From contig CANUEZ040000024.1 of assembly GCA_948099385.1 (NCBI GenBank), positions 26,509,001-26,573,000 on the forward strand: a DNA stretch of 64,000 nucleotides, read 5' to 3'. This stretch comes from Fasciola hepatica (taxonomy: Eukaryota; Platyhelminthes; Trematoda; Plagiorchiida; Fasciolidae). The position numbers were made by a program, and so were the translations under genes. This document shows, one piece after another, positions 12,701 through 25,010 of the stretch. Within the stretch, counting starts at the first letter, position 1. Each line of letters opens with the position of its first letter. The notes beneath the pieces were generated by a model. The model did not search any database and was not told the DNA's origin. It saw nothing but the letters and a program-made list of their open reading frames with translations.

Positions 12701-15230
12701 CGGAAACAGCCGATGATGAATCCTGTCGAACATTTGGTAATTTTGGGTAGGGTACTCTCACCTCCAATCGGTTCGGCCTCGTGATTGCTTGATCAAGGAT
12801 GCCAAATAAATTGCTGAGGCAGGATCTGCTATTTCCAAAACAGATTTTGGCCGGGTGTTTGGATTGTTATCCCACAAGTGTTTTACCGGGGCACTTCAGA
12901 TAATCCTGTTGACGGCCTTTGGTACTACCCACAAGAGGCCGAATTTTCTTCTCCCGGTCCCTTACGTTTCCTTAGTTGACTGACACAACCTCTGCATTTT
13001 CCATTCATCCAGCAGCTCTGCCTTTCTGAGAGGTAAGTTCAGCAATGTGGCTCGCGACCCCAGGAATGTCCCAGCCAATGTTCGGATTGTGGCTGTATCG
13101 ATGCCAGTTGACCGCGAGGCACTCATCTTACGTAGCGATTCTAAGATCAACCTTATATCTTTTGGTTATACCTATATTTCCTCCATTGGAGCATTTTGGG
13201 CACACCGGGGCAGGTGTCTATCTTATCTTAGATACTGAATGGACCCAGCATAATGCGGTTCGTGAAACGGCCCTGACAAGCACACCAGAATGAATCATTT
13301 AAACTTGGAGATAACTGAATTGCGCAGAATCCAATTCATAGAAAAAGGAACTTTCATAAGTTACCGATGAGGTGTCTGAATCAAAACTTGAAAACCATAT
13401 TTGGCTGTGGACCATCCAGGGTCAACTTAAGGAACGGGATGGGACTATAAACGGCAAATGGCCGAAACCCAAACTGCTGGAAAATTTTTCGAAGACTCCA
13501 CAGAATTAAAGCACGTAAACAGAGGATGAACGGGAAGAAATAGCCACTGACACTGGAGACAGTCTTATTCGGTGAATCTTTGATTAGATGTAACGTTCTT
13601 TGAAGCCTCAGCTCCGGTTACGCTCGACACTGGTGCATACGGTCACACCGGCCATCTGCCGACCAAGGAAGTGAATAATAGTAGAGGGATCATTGTATAA
13701 TTGCGTCATTAGTATTTCTATGTCCTCTTACCGATAACTCACCAACCACTCAAAATGCTCAAAACGTGCTGGTAACAGAAAGCCATTAAGTCTGAATGAC
13801 ATGTCAACACTAATATGGAAGTATGAGAGTGATACGCTCACAAAAGGAATAATTGTATTGTTTTGGTCACGGTACCCCGGAGGCTTCCAGTCATCATATG
13901 TCATATCGCATTGGTTCTCATGACCAGCATCGATGCGTGTCATCATTGAGTAAACTATAATCCTTTAAGCAGACGGTGTCACTTGCAGGTACATCCTGCC
14001 GCTTCATTCTTTTTTTCCTATCAGGCAATGGAGGTCGCAGGTGGAAAGCAACTGTTTCTTAATCTCATGCATCGACTACCAACTACTTCTGTTTGGAGCT
14101 CTGAGGCTTGGAGCCACCGACAGTCAAGCAGACACAGGCTCTCATAATGAAACCAAGGCTTCGACTGCTAGCGACGGCAGAGGGAAGGAGTAGATATGTC
14201 GGAGGTTAAAAGGCACCAAAAACGCAAAGTGACATCGAAAGCATTTTATAGTCTAAGTTGGCCCGGAGGGAAAAGAAGGCGCTATTGATCCCCATCTACT
14301 GATCGCCAGTCACCATCCCAGCACTCCTAGCGTGCACCTTCGAAGTGATAATTCTACCAGCGTATGCCAGTCCAAACCGGGGAAAGATCATATCATGTAT
14401 GATGGAGTGAGCAAGGGGGTATTATACTAATTAAATCACCGGTATAATAAACGGTGGTGGTGTTGATAACGTAACGAACTTTATGCTCAACTTAACCAAA
14501 CCAGCCATTCTGCCTAACCAAACATTCATCAGCCTAACAGAATACCTGGAACAATACGGCACAATCAAGAACGGACCAGACTCTCTGAGACTTTTAGTTA
14601 CAATCACTGCATGATGCGTGACAGACCACTTCACACGCCTGTCCACCAGGGGCTCCTGTGTCGCCTGCAACGCATATCCTTGTCCAACCTGGCATTCAAC
14701 TACAGAATGCGCTCCACTTCGAATTTTTGAGGCCTGAGGAACCCGTTTTAAAATGGCCCCGAACGAGGAGGAGTGGCCGATTGGTTACAAAACGCCACTG
14801 GAATATTGTCCTCACACCGAGAATCAGCTCTGCAGTCGCTGCTCCCTACATATGGCGATCCCGTTCCATCTTTCAATTACGGGATCACCCGATCATCGAA
14901 CAGCTTGTCCGTATTATATTTTTCAGGATGATTATCTCGGTAATTTTTTCTCCATCCATTTTCAACCTATTCAATCGCTGGTCACCGGGACTGCCCGTAG
15001 GTTACCTGGTTCTACCATCAGGCTGTTCTGCTATTGCCCAACATGTTTCCCTAGGGGCCACCGGGAACTTATAACAGGATCGTTCCGGTACCACGGCTAT
15101 GCCTCGTGATGCTGAATACCATACCCGCCAACCAAGACCTAATCACTCATGCCAACATAGTCTGACTACTTGACCCGCAATCATCGACCACGGATCTCAG
15201 TTAAGACTTTCCACCCAGCGGTTTGGCTGT
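9761..15230. other. Unassigned intergenic or old repeat DNA
   Basis: No domain could be recognised in either strand. The longest stretches are 138 codons at 14658-15074 (+), overlapping 118 codons at 14753-15109 (+), and 105 codons at 10037-10354 (-), none with family motifs. The segment 9833-10400 is purine-rich on the plus strand. Absence of recognition does not exclude old elements too eroded to read by eye. Confidence 0.4.
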
Positions 15231-18200
15231 TCATTGATAATGCAGATCCCATCACACTTCATTATCATCGTGGTCTCCTTCCGACTAAGTCATCCGCAAC
15301 CGACTTTCCTCTTCTTTTTTGACCCTGAGGGTCTACCATCGTATGCCGGGGGCATTTTTTGTCCATTCGAGTTGTATTCTGCGCGCAAACCCCGGTCGTT
15401 TGGGCGCATTCTTACATTGTTCGATACTGCTGCCAAGTGGCTGTCACTACTGTACGTCCGTTCCGAATGGTGTAAATTTCTTCACTCTGTTGATAATGTC
15501 GTACCCATCGTTCGTGCGCCGTCATGTTTCTGGAGCCATCCATGAAGCATATCGGTTATTATTACTTTCCCACTATTTGTGTCATCCTCCCCCGTTCTGC
15601 AGTGATGGGGATGTTCCCAGATAATCACTTTTATCGAAATCTTTACCATGAAACTTTCGAAGGTCATTTTCGATACAACGCAGATTGTGTACATCAGAAA
15701 TTCCACATTTATTCTACTACTGTTATCTAACGGATCCCGTATAACCCAGTCAGGAGGGGCGTAGTCAGCATCATAGTCACCTATGTAATCCCTTTTCTAC
15801 TATAGCCAGATATGTCGAAAGAAATTCCCACCCAATTATCACTCAGATTACTGGCTCTGTGATAGCCGCAAACTTTATTCCTTTCAGATGACTCAAGTAG
15901 AACAGAACTTCTTGGCTAGCTGCCATGACCTGCACGTCCAAAACCGATGGGCTGGCATAAGCCGCTTCACCCTGAACACTTCTAAGCCATCACACGACTT
16001 CAGAATAAAGGACGCTCTTTTACAGGGCAGCTCTACATTCCCATGGAGGTGTTTAGGCAAATTTGAGCTCCCTTCTATGTCAGCCAAGCCGCCAAATTAT
16101 GACGTACCACAAAAGTGTCTGTAATAGTTTCAGGCAAAGCACTGAACATAAAGACGTATTTGGACTCCAATAGTCTTGGGGACTGGCATCTAAATGTTCC
16201 TGATTTTCGAGATAACTCTTCTTTTGTAGCGGTCATTTTGCTGGACGTAGGAGAGCTGGGAAACTTGAAGTGACTATCAGGGGCATAATCGGTAGACAAC
16301 TGCGAAGATAACGGTCTTGAATGACCAGCAGTGCGACAAGTAGGCAAGAAAGCATACCGCAAAATTCACTTCGAAACTGCAACATTTGTGCATATCAGCA
16401 GACGAAAATACTTTATCAAGCTTTGTGTTTTTTCTCCTTTTGGGACAGAGCCTAGCAAGACAAGCTAGTTAGAGGGGGCCTAAGGAATGACACTCATGAG
16501 TTAAAGAGATGAAGAACTTCAGTGGTGGCCGGCTAAATGCCGAAGCTAACATTCTTACCCTTGGGAAAGGGCGTAACAAGATCCATTGAGCACTGAAACC
16601 CTAGTCTTCCCTTAAAACAAACCATGGTGTCGGTGGTTGTAGATTTTTCCTTCGTGCAACCTCCGTAAATGACATGCTTTGGCATGTCGACCCAGACTCA
16701 GGCATAAAAACCAAGCCGTTGATTGTGTAACCGGATCCCAACGGCTTATGAAGACAGATGCATGAAACCAATATCAGACTGCCAACAATAGGTACCCCAT
16801 GACATTTCTCGCAACGTATATCACTTATTGATTTTGCAATTGATTTTGCGATTTGTAACTTCCTTCTTACATGTATCTAACGTATTTCGTTCACAAACGA
16901 GATAAGTTTACCCACTGTCTTGCCAGCGTGCCCCAGCTCCGGTGGAATGAAACGACCATCGAAACCCCGGTTTATTGTCCTTCCGGCAGATCTCTTTCGA
17001 CTCCGTTGACCGTCATTTGCGGGGGCTACTTGCTCAACCCCCCCCTCTATGACGCGCGTCAGGCTTGGGTCACCAAAATATCCTATTTGCTCCGGCCCAT
17101 CCGAACAACTGGTCATCTTGTAACCAAAAACCGCAAGGCTTTCTGAAACGCAATGATCACGCTTTCTTCAGTACTTTTGCAGGAGCGCAGTGGAAAAGCA
17201 CGCCCAATAGTCACAAAGACCCAAAGCACTACTGGAGACAACCGGCAACCAGACCTTGATACTTGCAAAGGAGAGCCACATAAGTTCACAGTAAGTCCTG
17301 TAGTGTGCCGAGCCGGAGAAGAGTGTATTACCGTCCACCGCCAAAGTAAACTGTGATTGCGGGGATTAGAACCCCCTAGTATCCGGAGCTGTAATCAAAG
17401 CTCCAAACCACTCAATCAACGGTGGTCTCGCTTTTTCATCAACAGCAAAACCTATGGCATGGTATCCCCGGGGAAAATTTCTTCAATGATACCGTCAGCA
17501 GCTATTAACCTCACCTGGTGAGGCAAAGCAAACATGGTGCGAATAGTTTCCCTCACTCTCCTCTAAGGATAATGGAACGTATAATTTAAAGGTTGACCCT
17601 CTTTTATAATGAGGCTACCACTAGGGTTCTCAGGTTGGTAAAAATTAAATGGAATGTACCTTGAAGGCCAACAGTTCAAACTAAGAAGTTGGCTTCAAAA
17701 ACATTTCCATCTTTTCAGTACACCGGACGGCCCACCTGGCTCAAAAAAGGGGTCCAAATCATCAAAATAATGAAATTGGTAAACACAACTCCCGCTTATA
17801 CTCAGAAGTCAGCAACCATGACTTGGACCTCATAATGGATGTTACCAGCCAGCATTTTTGCGAGCGACGGTTGTCCTGTGACTCCCTGCTGCTACGCTGT
17901 CCAAGAGCCTCAGATGTACTCATTCGGCCTCAACAGGCCTGAGCATAGACTCAGCGGAGTCCGTCACTAAGTAGGGTTTTTCCCGATTCCAGTTTCTCAG
18001 TTCCCGAAAGTCTGAATGGTGGCCACCAACAAAGAAGGCAGGAGACGAACCTGAAGGTGATTAGCGGACACTTCAGTTGGTGGCTCATAATAAAACAAAC
18101 TACTGAAGAATACAAGCAATGGTCGCAGGTTTGCAAGTTAAACGGGAAAAAGCTGAGAAGGAAATGGTCCGAAGTCACAAAGGCACAAGCAGAGAAGGAA

Positions 18201-19735
18201 TTTCTCACTTAATCTAATTTGAAGTGGCAAAGAATACAGAATTTAGGATAACGGTGATCTACTGATGAACACCTCAACTGAACTAAGAAATGTTCAGTGA
18301 TACAACAATATAATAGCCAATTAAGTTTTTCACTTCAGCTTATTTCAGTCTGCAATGGAAATTTTGTGGCTAGGAGCGATGGTGTGTCGAAACATTTGTG
18401 TTGTCGGCGCCTTTCCGTAGCTCCTAACACCTCTTTTTCGAGACAGGATCTGGTGTCCATCTATTTAACTATAGACACTTCCGGGGCTTTTCAAGCTCCT
18501 ACTAAGCCACGATTGTTTCTGGGTTCTTCAGCTAAAAAACTAGTAATGGAAACCTCACAGAATTCGAACTTCGCGGCCTCAAGGCGAAAAGTACGGCAGC
18601 TCAGAAAACTACCATCTGCGCGCGTTGGAACGGGCTCCTGAAATTCCAAGCTCGAAGGGACAAGGTGTGGGGTCACTCAGCCTTACTACATAGTTTTCTA
18701 ATCAAACCAGTTTTTCGGCCCTTCTTACCACGTGGACCACATTCACCTTGCTTCAGTGCTCGGTGCGATATGAACAACTTAACCGGATTGGTGCTGTTCA
18801 CAACCCATGAGACCGAAAAGGCGATCGGGAAAGATGGCGATCAGCTTGTATTGAAAGCGTGCTTGAAAAGGTGGAGCGCTTTAAGACCCACAGTCAAACG
18901 GCACACGCATGTGGCACTCAGCGTCCAGTTAAATACCAAAAGTGGTAAAAGAATGAACAAAGATGACTATCGCTCAAGGGGCCTCCTCCTATTAGTTTGA
19001 GGGAGCTGGGCTTTGATCGTGGCGGTAGGCCGAATGTATTGACAACCCAGGAACTTCTCGCATCCTGCTCGTTTTATTGTTGGTTATGCCGATCGACTTC
19101 TGGTGAGAATTTTCAACGTCTCCACTCTAGGGTTCTGATGTGCGTCGGTCCTACCGTGTTCCAGCGCACAGGGGTCTCATATGCTCGCGAACTTGAATAT
19201 GCTGACACAGGTACGGCCGAAAATGCATCCAGTTTTCGTCTCTAGTGCCGAACTGACCAATAGTCTCTCTGTTCAGCATGTGGTTAGCTCGTTGAAGGCA
19301 AGCACGAGTAAGATAGGTTACGGAGCAAGCCAGTGTGACCGCATGAAAGAGTACGAGATATGGCAATGCAAACCGGGAGAGAATAGAGCCTAGGAACGCC
19401 GGTGGCCGTTGGACCACAATACCAAGCACGAAAAGGGCTATGGGAGGCGTTGTAGTCGCCCGGAGATCAGAAGAAAATGAAATTAAGAATAACTGATTGC
19501 ATTCACTCAGGCCTGCTGATCTGTAATTTTACGATGAATTTGATTTTAGAGCCAACAGTCGGCCGTAAACAGTATCGCTAAATCGGCTAAACGACGGTAC
19601 TTTTTGGTTTGCTTTCAGGACGGCTACTTTGCTTTTCAGGTGGGATTAAAGATTCTGGTGAACTAAGTTCTGAATTTTCGGGGAGCGTACTTGTGGGCGG
19701 TGCAAAACACAGCTAGCCTGATATAGGTAAATATG
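15231..19735. other. Unassigned intergenic or old repeat DNA
   Basis: Apart from the tRNA-like fold at 17353-17419, I see no RNA or protein feature. Open stretches at 15234-15624 (+), 16871-17146 (+) and 18297-19000 (+) have no recognised motif. The last part may be connected with the Gypsy remnant that begins just below 19740 on the minus strand. Confidence 0.4.
17353..17419 (-). ncRNA. tRNA-like fold, possibly tRNA-derived repeat
   Basis: On the minus strand the segment can fold like a tRNA without a D-arm. Outer segments TTGATTG (17413-17419) and CAATCAC (17353-17359) pair at 6 of 7 positions. A T-arm-like hairpin (17360-17376) contains GGGGGTTCTAATCCCC, close to the RNA polymerase III B-box. 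A 6-bp hairpin GGAGCT/AGCTCC (17385-17404) has an 8-nt loop where the anticodon arm should be. The D-arm is reduced to about 8 nt and the loop length is wrong, so this is not a canonical nuclear tRNA. Options are a tRNA pseudogene, a SINE head or a mitochondrial-type tRNA copy. Confidence 0.33.
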
Positions 19736-19739
19736 CTGA

Positions 19740-20790
19740 TTGAACTGGTGCAAGTTGGCCCGGCGTTTCGCGCTCCATGACATTAGGTCTCAGGCCATCG
19801 GTGGTTACGATGTTGTGCCACCCGGTGTTGTCTTCAACACAAGCTTTCGCCCTGCTTTTCATCATAAGACCCACTCCAGATCATGGCGGCATAAGCGGTG
19901 ATCGAACACCATCAGCCCAAAGGAATGCCTGGATGGCGGTTTCTAAAGGATCTGGAACAAAATTTATAGACCGTTGACCGCGCGTGGATTGGCCCTGAGT
20001 ACTCTCGTGTGCTGCACAAAGAGCCAAGCATATTTGCCCCTGTTAAAAGTCACGGTTGGTGGGGAGCTGCCAATTCTCCAGGCAGGCGAAGTGTACAGTC
20101 GTACACCGGTAACGCCGATGTTAAGTGCAGTTCATCCCTCACCATACTACGTAGGCTCAGATGTGTTTGTGATAGTGTTTCAGTCCACAGGTGTTTCCGT
20201 TTTACCGAAGACTGGCGTTTAACTAAGGGTAGAAAGGCTGGACAATACTATTAGTCTGGTGCTGATAGGCTGCCGTCTTTGTGTGTCTGCATCCGATCGT
20301 CGCAAGAGAGCCGTCGAAAGTGCTGTCAAAATTTGGACCACGACCGGTGGCTCCTATCTCCTGGCGACCGGAACGACTCGCCAACCTGGTCAGAAAAGCT
20401 TTCGTGGCCCCTTGTGTCGTGGAGCTAGGGAAAGAAGTGACCCGAGGCCAGCAAGCGAAATGGTTCACGCATGTGAGTTGGCAAACGTACCCAGGTGAAG
20501 GTGGTAGGGACTCTGCGAGTCCCAAGTGTTCATGACGAAAGCGTATTTTGGGTTCAGGGACTCCAGATAAAGCCGTCTCGGTGTGTGTATTGACCTTACC
20601 AAACTGACGTTGAAGACGGGCCCAGGCCCACTGGTGTGCATTTTGTTTCTCGCTGCCAGACCAAATTCTCGGGGGGTATTCGAGACTTCGTTCGTTGAGG
20701 ATTTGCTGGGGAAAAATGATCTTGGGAATTTTTGACCAGAAGTGAACATGATGAGGGTTTTTACTCCAGATACTTTCAGCCGGAGTTTTC
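19740..20790 (-). pseudogene. Ty3/Gypsy integrase region, decayed
   Basis: The minus strand carries the 3' part of a Gypsy pol gene. From 20790 downwards: a zinc-binding segment (WAWARLQRQFGKVNTHTET) in which the two expected Cys are Arg; the integrase core (FRHEHLGLAESLPPSPGY, then FDSTF, IGCRHTKTAAYQHQTNSIV); then, after a stop at about 20223, TLRLPGELAAP at about 20075-20110 (the VYG-TLRLPGE motif) and, near 19770-19830, VTTDGLRPNVM (the VSVDRLKPA motif). All three catalytic acidic positions are altered: the D of HVDLVG is G, the D of TTDRG is G, and the E of IVERFHR is Q. No RT or RNase H could be read upstream, so the copy is truncated or interrupted at about 20790. Confidence 0.75.
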
Positions 20791-20792
20791 AC

Positions 20793-21535
20793 CGAAACCC
20801 TCGCAGAGGTTGGGCCTTGAGGTGAGCCGGTGGGTAGAAAGATTCAGCAGGTTCTTTTAAGGGCGTCTGCCCTGCCCGCGGGGTGGCACACAAGAGGTGA
20901 TGGAGAATGAAGCTCCACTTCTGAGGGTAGAGGCAGGCTAAGGGCCCAGCAGTGAGGGTCCAACAGGTTTCGAAGGCACTGGATGTGAAGAAGGAAACAT
21001 AGGCGCAATTAAAAGGTAGTGCTGGCCACCGGCACTTCCTGCAGTACAAGGCTGCAGGGCCGAACCTAGCGGCAAAGCAAGTAAATGTGATCGGCAGAGT
21101 GAGGAGAAGCTGTCACGAAACACGAAAGGCAAACCCGGGGGCGTCTGTCGGGTAAGTGCAGTCAAGAGCAGCTTTAGGGGTAGCAGCCATACATGTCAGC
21201 CAACTCGACAGAGACGAACTCTCTTTGGCTTTCCTTGAAGCAGGTCTACAAAGTAGACCATGGTGTGCCTAGGCGGCCCTGGAAAATTGGTTTAATGTGC
21301 CCTCCATGGGAGAGCCAGCTTTGGGAGTATCGGAGAAGGTAGACGCTATGGGCAGGTTTGTAACACACTAATTTCAAGACCGGAACGCCTCCATCTGACC
21401 ACCCTAAAACATTGGTTGACGTACCTGCTAGGGGCCCGGCAGCGCTTTTCGGCGCTTCTGTCGTAGAGGGCGTCACCTCAAAGGACCGGCCGAGGTCCAC
21501 AATTTGACCGATCTACCAGTATGAAGAGAGAAAAA
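20793..21535. other. No recognisable gene
   Basis: Spacer between the Gypsy integrase remnant and a CR1-like RT. The minus-strand open stretches (86 codons at 20789-21049, 84 at 21246-21500) do not read as Gypsy RNase H or RT. Confidence 0.4.
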
Positions 21536-21539
21536 CTGC

Positions 21540-22560
21540 TACAAGCATTGCCGGGTCAGCCTAACCCGTGCAGTGTAGAATGATTCCAAGGGAGCTTTGC
21601 GAGACAGAAAAGAAGACTCACCTTAGGACGACTAATTTGGTGATGACCAGTCAGCACGGTCTCGTTTAAAAGCATTCTTCTGACTGGCGAGGTAATCAAG
21701 AGGCTAGACGCTGGCAGAGGGAAGTAGGCTACCTAGAATTCTGTGAGACTTTTGATTCTGTAAACCATCGTCTTTGCTCACGAATCTCAAAGCTTCAGGT
21801 TACCAAACAAAAGTTGTGGAAAGGATTGTATACACCTAACGGGAGAAGTTTTTGGGCAAGAGTAGAGGAGAGTGTCTCACGGGTGGGTTTCTTGCAGTGG
21901 CTTGCCACAGGGATAGGTGTTAATGCCTCTTTTGTTAGTAATACTGGCCATCAACTCAGCCGTGGGTTCGAAGAAGCCTTCTATGCTCTTGCAGATGACG
22001 CAAGACTGGTTGCGTTACGTATTACGTGACTATAATCAAGGGAACCTGCTCAGGGTTTATTGGTGGGTTATAAAGTGGGGCCTGGATCGTACCGAGGGTG
22101 TGCACCTATTAGAAGGTAGATGGCCGGCGTCGGTGAGGCAGAAAGAAAAACCGGTGCGAAAAGCTGCAATTCTTTACGAGGACTGGTTAGGGGCCTTAGA
22201 AACGTGATCGTGACTAGCATTAAACCAAATATTCAATGAAGCTTCACCGCTCAGAAAGCCCCTGAGGCTTTCTGGTTAGCTTAATCCTCGGTGTCGGCAA
22301 GAAGGCTTGAGGTAATCTTACAATTCGACAGGACATTTGTTAGCCCCCAATCCAAGCATGGCTTTTAGACCAGACAACCGTATATGGTGGTCATTACGAC
22401 CTTGAATCAAGTCAGGCTTCCCTTCACGAAGCGGTTTGCGAGTCTGAGGGGGATCTATTACCATCAGCGTCTATTATGATTAACGTTGTGCTCTTTGGAT
22501 TGCAGGGACGATATAATCAAAACCTTCGAAGTAACGAAGCGCTTTGCCGATGCCAGTAGT
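21540..22560 (+). pseudogene. CR1-like reverse transcriptase remnant
   Basis: Plus-strand non-LTR RT with several blocks in order. A QHG-like block lies at about 21650; motif A reads EFCETFDSVNHRL at 21735-21776; then RSFWARVEESVSRVG at 21847-21891 (the RSF-VRV--S--V-SGVPQG region, with the PQG core lost); then ALADDARLVALR at about 21985-22020, the FADD catalytic box with both Asp kept. A C-terminal part at 22210-22480 reads VTSIKPNIQ, then SSVSARRLEVILQ, RTFVSP and TKRFASLRGIYYHQRLL, the usual post-RT domain. Frameshifts and stops occur throughout. The N-terminal endonuclease is absent, suggesting 5' truncation, which is common for such elements. Confidence 0.65.
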
Positions 22561-24100
22561 GATCTGAACCAAATACAGGGAGAGGCAGCAATTCAGCTAT
22601 TCGTGGGCATGGCTTTGGGTTACCGTAAGGGAAAGTAAAGACTATGTTTAAAGACACTTTTTTTCTCAGCCACGGTAGTTATTGATTGGAGAAATCTGTC
22701 TGCTGCGTAGCAGATGCTCCATCGGTGGTGGTACTGAAAGAGAAGCTGGATCAGAAATTGGAAGATGGACTTGGAGGAAGGCTTAGCAAATTTAACCCGA
22801 TTTCTTATTGTTTCCTCTTGCTTGTTAGCTTCCTTTCTTACTCTTTGCTTTCCTTATCCTTTTCCTAGCTCACAGTTTCACTTTTACCTAAACTATAGCC
22901 TATTCCTCCTTTTACTTTCCAGCACTCAGGCTCCGTCGATCTTATTGGTACTGCAATCCACCGCCATATTGAGGATTGGCTAAAGGCTGTAAAAGTCGTT
23001 AGCAAGGGCCCTTTGCATCCTTTGAATTTTAACAGCTTAGCCAGATTTACCTCTTATTCGGTTTGGCTACCATTTTATTGCAAACGTTCTGACCTCTTCG
23101 TGGTCGCATCTGTGAGTAACTCAAGAAGCTCACAAAGCAAGAATCGGGTCGGGCTTAGGTGCCCTAACTCACTTCTCCTGTTCAGCGAAACGAACTAAAC
23201 TGACCATCCTGGGACGCCTGCTGTAGGGCAAATCGACCAAAAGGCAGCGAAAAACGGGAACATGGCACCAAGAAAGCATGCACAGGTCGAGTAGGGGGAC
23301 CAAAAGTTCATATGATTAAACCGGGACACCAAGACCTCTAGTATACCGGATTCAAAGAACCCGACAACCACTCGGGTGCTCCGCCCAAAATGGGAATCAG
23401 AATGGAAGGGCCAGGCAAGTTTCACCGCAACACTGAAAAAAATGGGCTGAATCGATGGAACTGGCTGAAAGTGGAAGGGCTGAAGCTGCCGCTGTATCCA
23501 AGGTATGGCCGCCCGAAATTAGCCAGGTCCCACGGGGTTTCTAAAAGGACGGATGAGGTCATGCGTTAGGCGGCGGAGTAACATTTCTTTTCAGTCAGGG
23601 TTTGGTTTATACGAAGTCAGAAGTCAGCTTGAGTACAAAGAACGATCGGTCGTGCGCTGTCATCGCCAAAACAACTATGAGAAAACAGCAGCTGCTTGTG
23701 CGTAAAAGGTTCCAAACTTGGGAAAGGAAAGGGACTGAGAGCTCACACAAGGGCTACAACAGCTAGGGGCGGGGGCTCACGCGATACTGATCATAAGAGG
23801 CTCTGCAGAGTAAAACTGGGCACAGAGTTGTTACCTGCTTTGGAGCAGGAGACAGTTTCATGGAGCGGCTCCATCAGAGAACACTTATTCAGCACGTAAA
23901 AAAAGACTTGGGCTTTTAAGAGTCCTAGGGAAACTGCCTAGAATTTTCGGGAGCCTAATGCTAACAAAATCAGATTGGAGTATTAGCTGGGCTAGGGCAT
24001 AGATGGTGAAAGCTCTGCAGTAGGAGACAAGTGGCAGTGGGGCATTGACTTTAAATGGTAGACCACATTTCACGAACCGTTCTGGGGCTTTTTAATGCAG
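22561..24100. other. No recognisable gene
   Basis: Between two RT remnants. A Leu/Ser/Phe-rich run around 22790-22910 looks hydrophobic, but only because the DNA is pyrimidine-rich. The 23560-24100 part may hold the eroded N-terminal side of the next RT; nothing in it is clear enough to call. Confidence 0.4.
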
Positions 24101-24114
24101 TGGCAACACAACTG

Positions 24115-25010
24115 AATGAAGGAGATATAGTGGAAGTTTAGGACTTAGACCTAAGCAAGGCCTTCGACTCGGTGAATTACGGCCCGTATGGCCATTCCGT
24201 GTGATTTCTAGCCAGCTCCCGTCAATCCCAAAGCAAAACAAAATTGATTCGAAGGTTCAACTTTGCTGGACTATGGAATGAACAACTTCACAAATATATT
24301 TGTCAACCTCAAAAATGGGATCACAAGAGCCCAAAACAAGAGCCAAGTTCGTGCGTGAGAAAACAAGCGCGTGGGTCCCACACATCCGAACAAGCTGTGA
24401 AAAACCTGAGAGCTGGATGGAATAAAAGAAGATTAGTGCATAAAAACTAATCCTACGAAACACATAAATAATGTATATAATGGAGCATTTTCACGAACCC
24501 AGTATATTATTGCCTTCCAGTTTGGCGGTCACGCCGCCTGATTTTGGGTAAGTTGAAAATCTATTGAATTGGCGGGCGGCTACTTAGGCTGTTAGCTTAC
24601 CTTCCGATAACCAAGACTTTTCGCGTTACGGTTGGAGACGTAAATTCTGAACCAGAATTTGCGACAAGCGGTGTCCACCGGGGGCCACTTCTGGGCTGCT
24701 TCTTTTTCTCCTCTGTATGAATGGCTTGGCTAGAGCATTGAAAACCAAGTGTTTCATATTCACAGAAAGCTCCATGTTAGTCGGACCTCTTGGTTGGGAG
24801 TTATTAGCAAGAGATATCAATGAGGTGCTCAAATGAGCAAACGCGCGGAATAGGTCCTTTAAGAAAGACAATTTCATCTAATAACTAGAGCCGTAATGGG
24901 ATGAAATGGACATTTCGTTATCTAAGCGGTGAAGCAGCATGTAGCTGAACAGTGTTCAGTGTGCCATCCTAAACTCCAGCTACGGCATTCGGATGAAAGC
25001 CATCCTACTG
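24115..25010 (+). pseudogene. CR1-like reverse transcriptase remnant, catalytic box lost
   Basis: Motif A of the polymerase reads DLDLSKAFDSVNY at about 24142-24180, with a stop just upstream. At 24620-24690 a region reads as the VTVGDVNSEP-FATSGV block that precedes the PQG motif. At 24715-24850 the block GLARALKTKCFIFTESSMLV then GPLGWELLARDINEVLK matches the family's 'NDL--AL---CFIFADDVKLVGPL...'. The catalytic ADD is replaced by TES, so this copy has no active site. From 24990 the signal fades (GIRMKAILLVRGSD, common downstream). It is an old 5'-truncated insertion distinct from the one at 21.5 kb, because motif A occurs twice. Confidence 0.6.

Noticed and set aside
22686..22868. Hydrophobic tail around 22790-22868 as a transmembrane exon
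   Set aside because: Same compositional explanation, and it lies between RT remnants.
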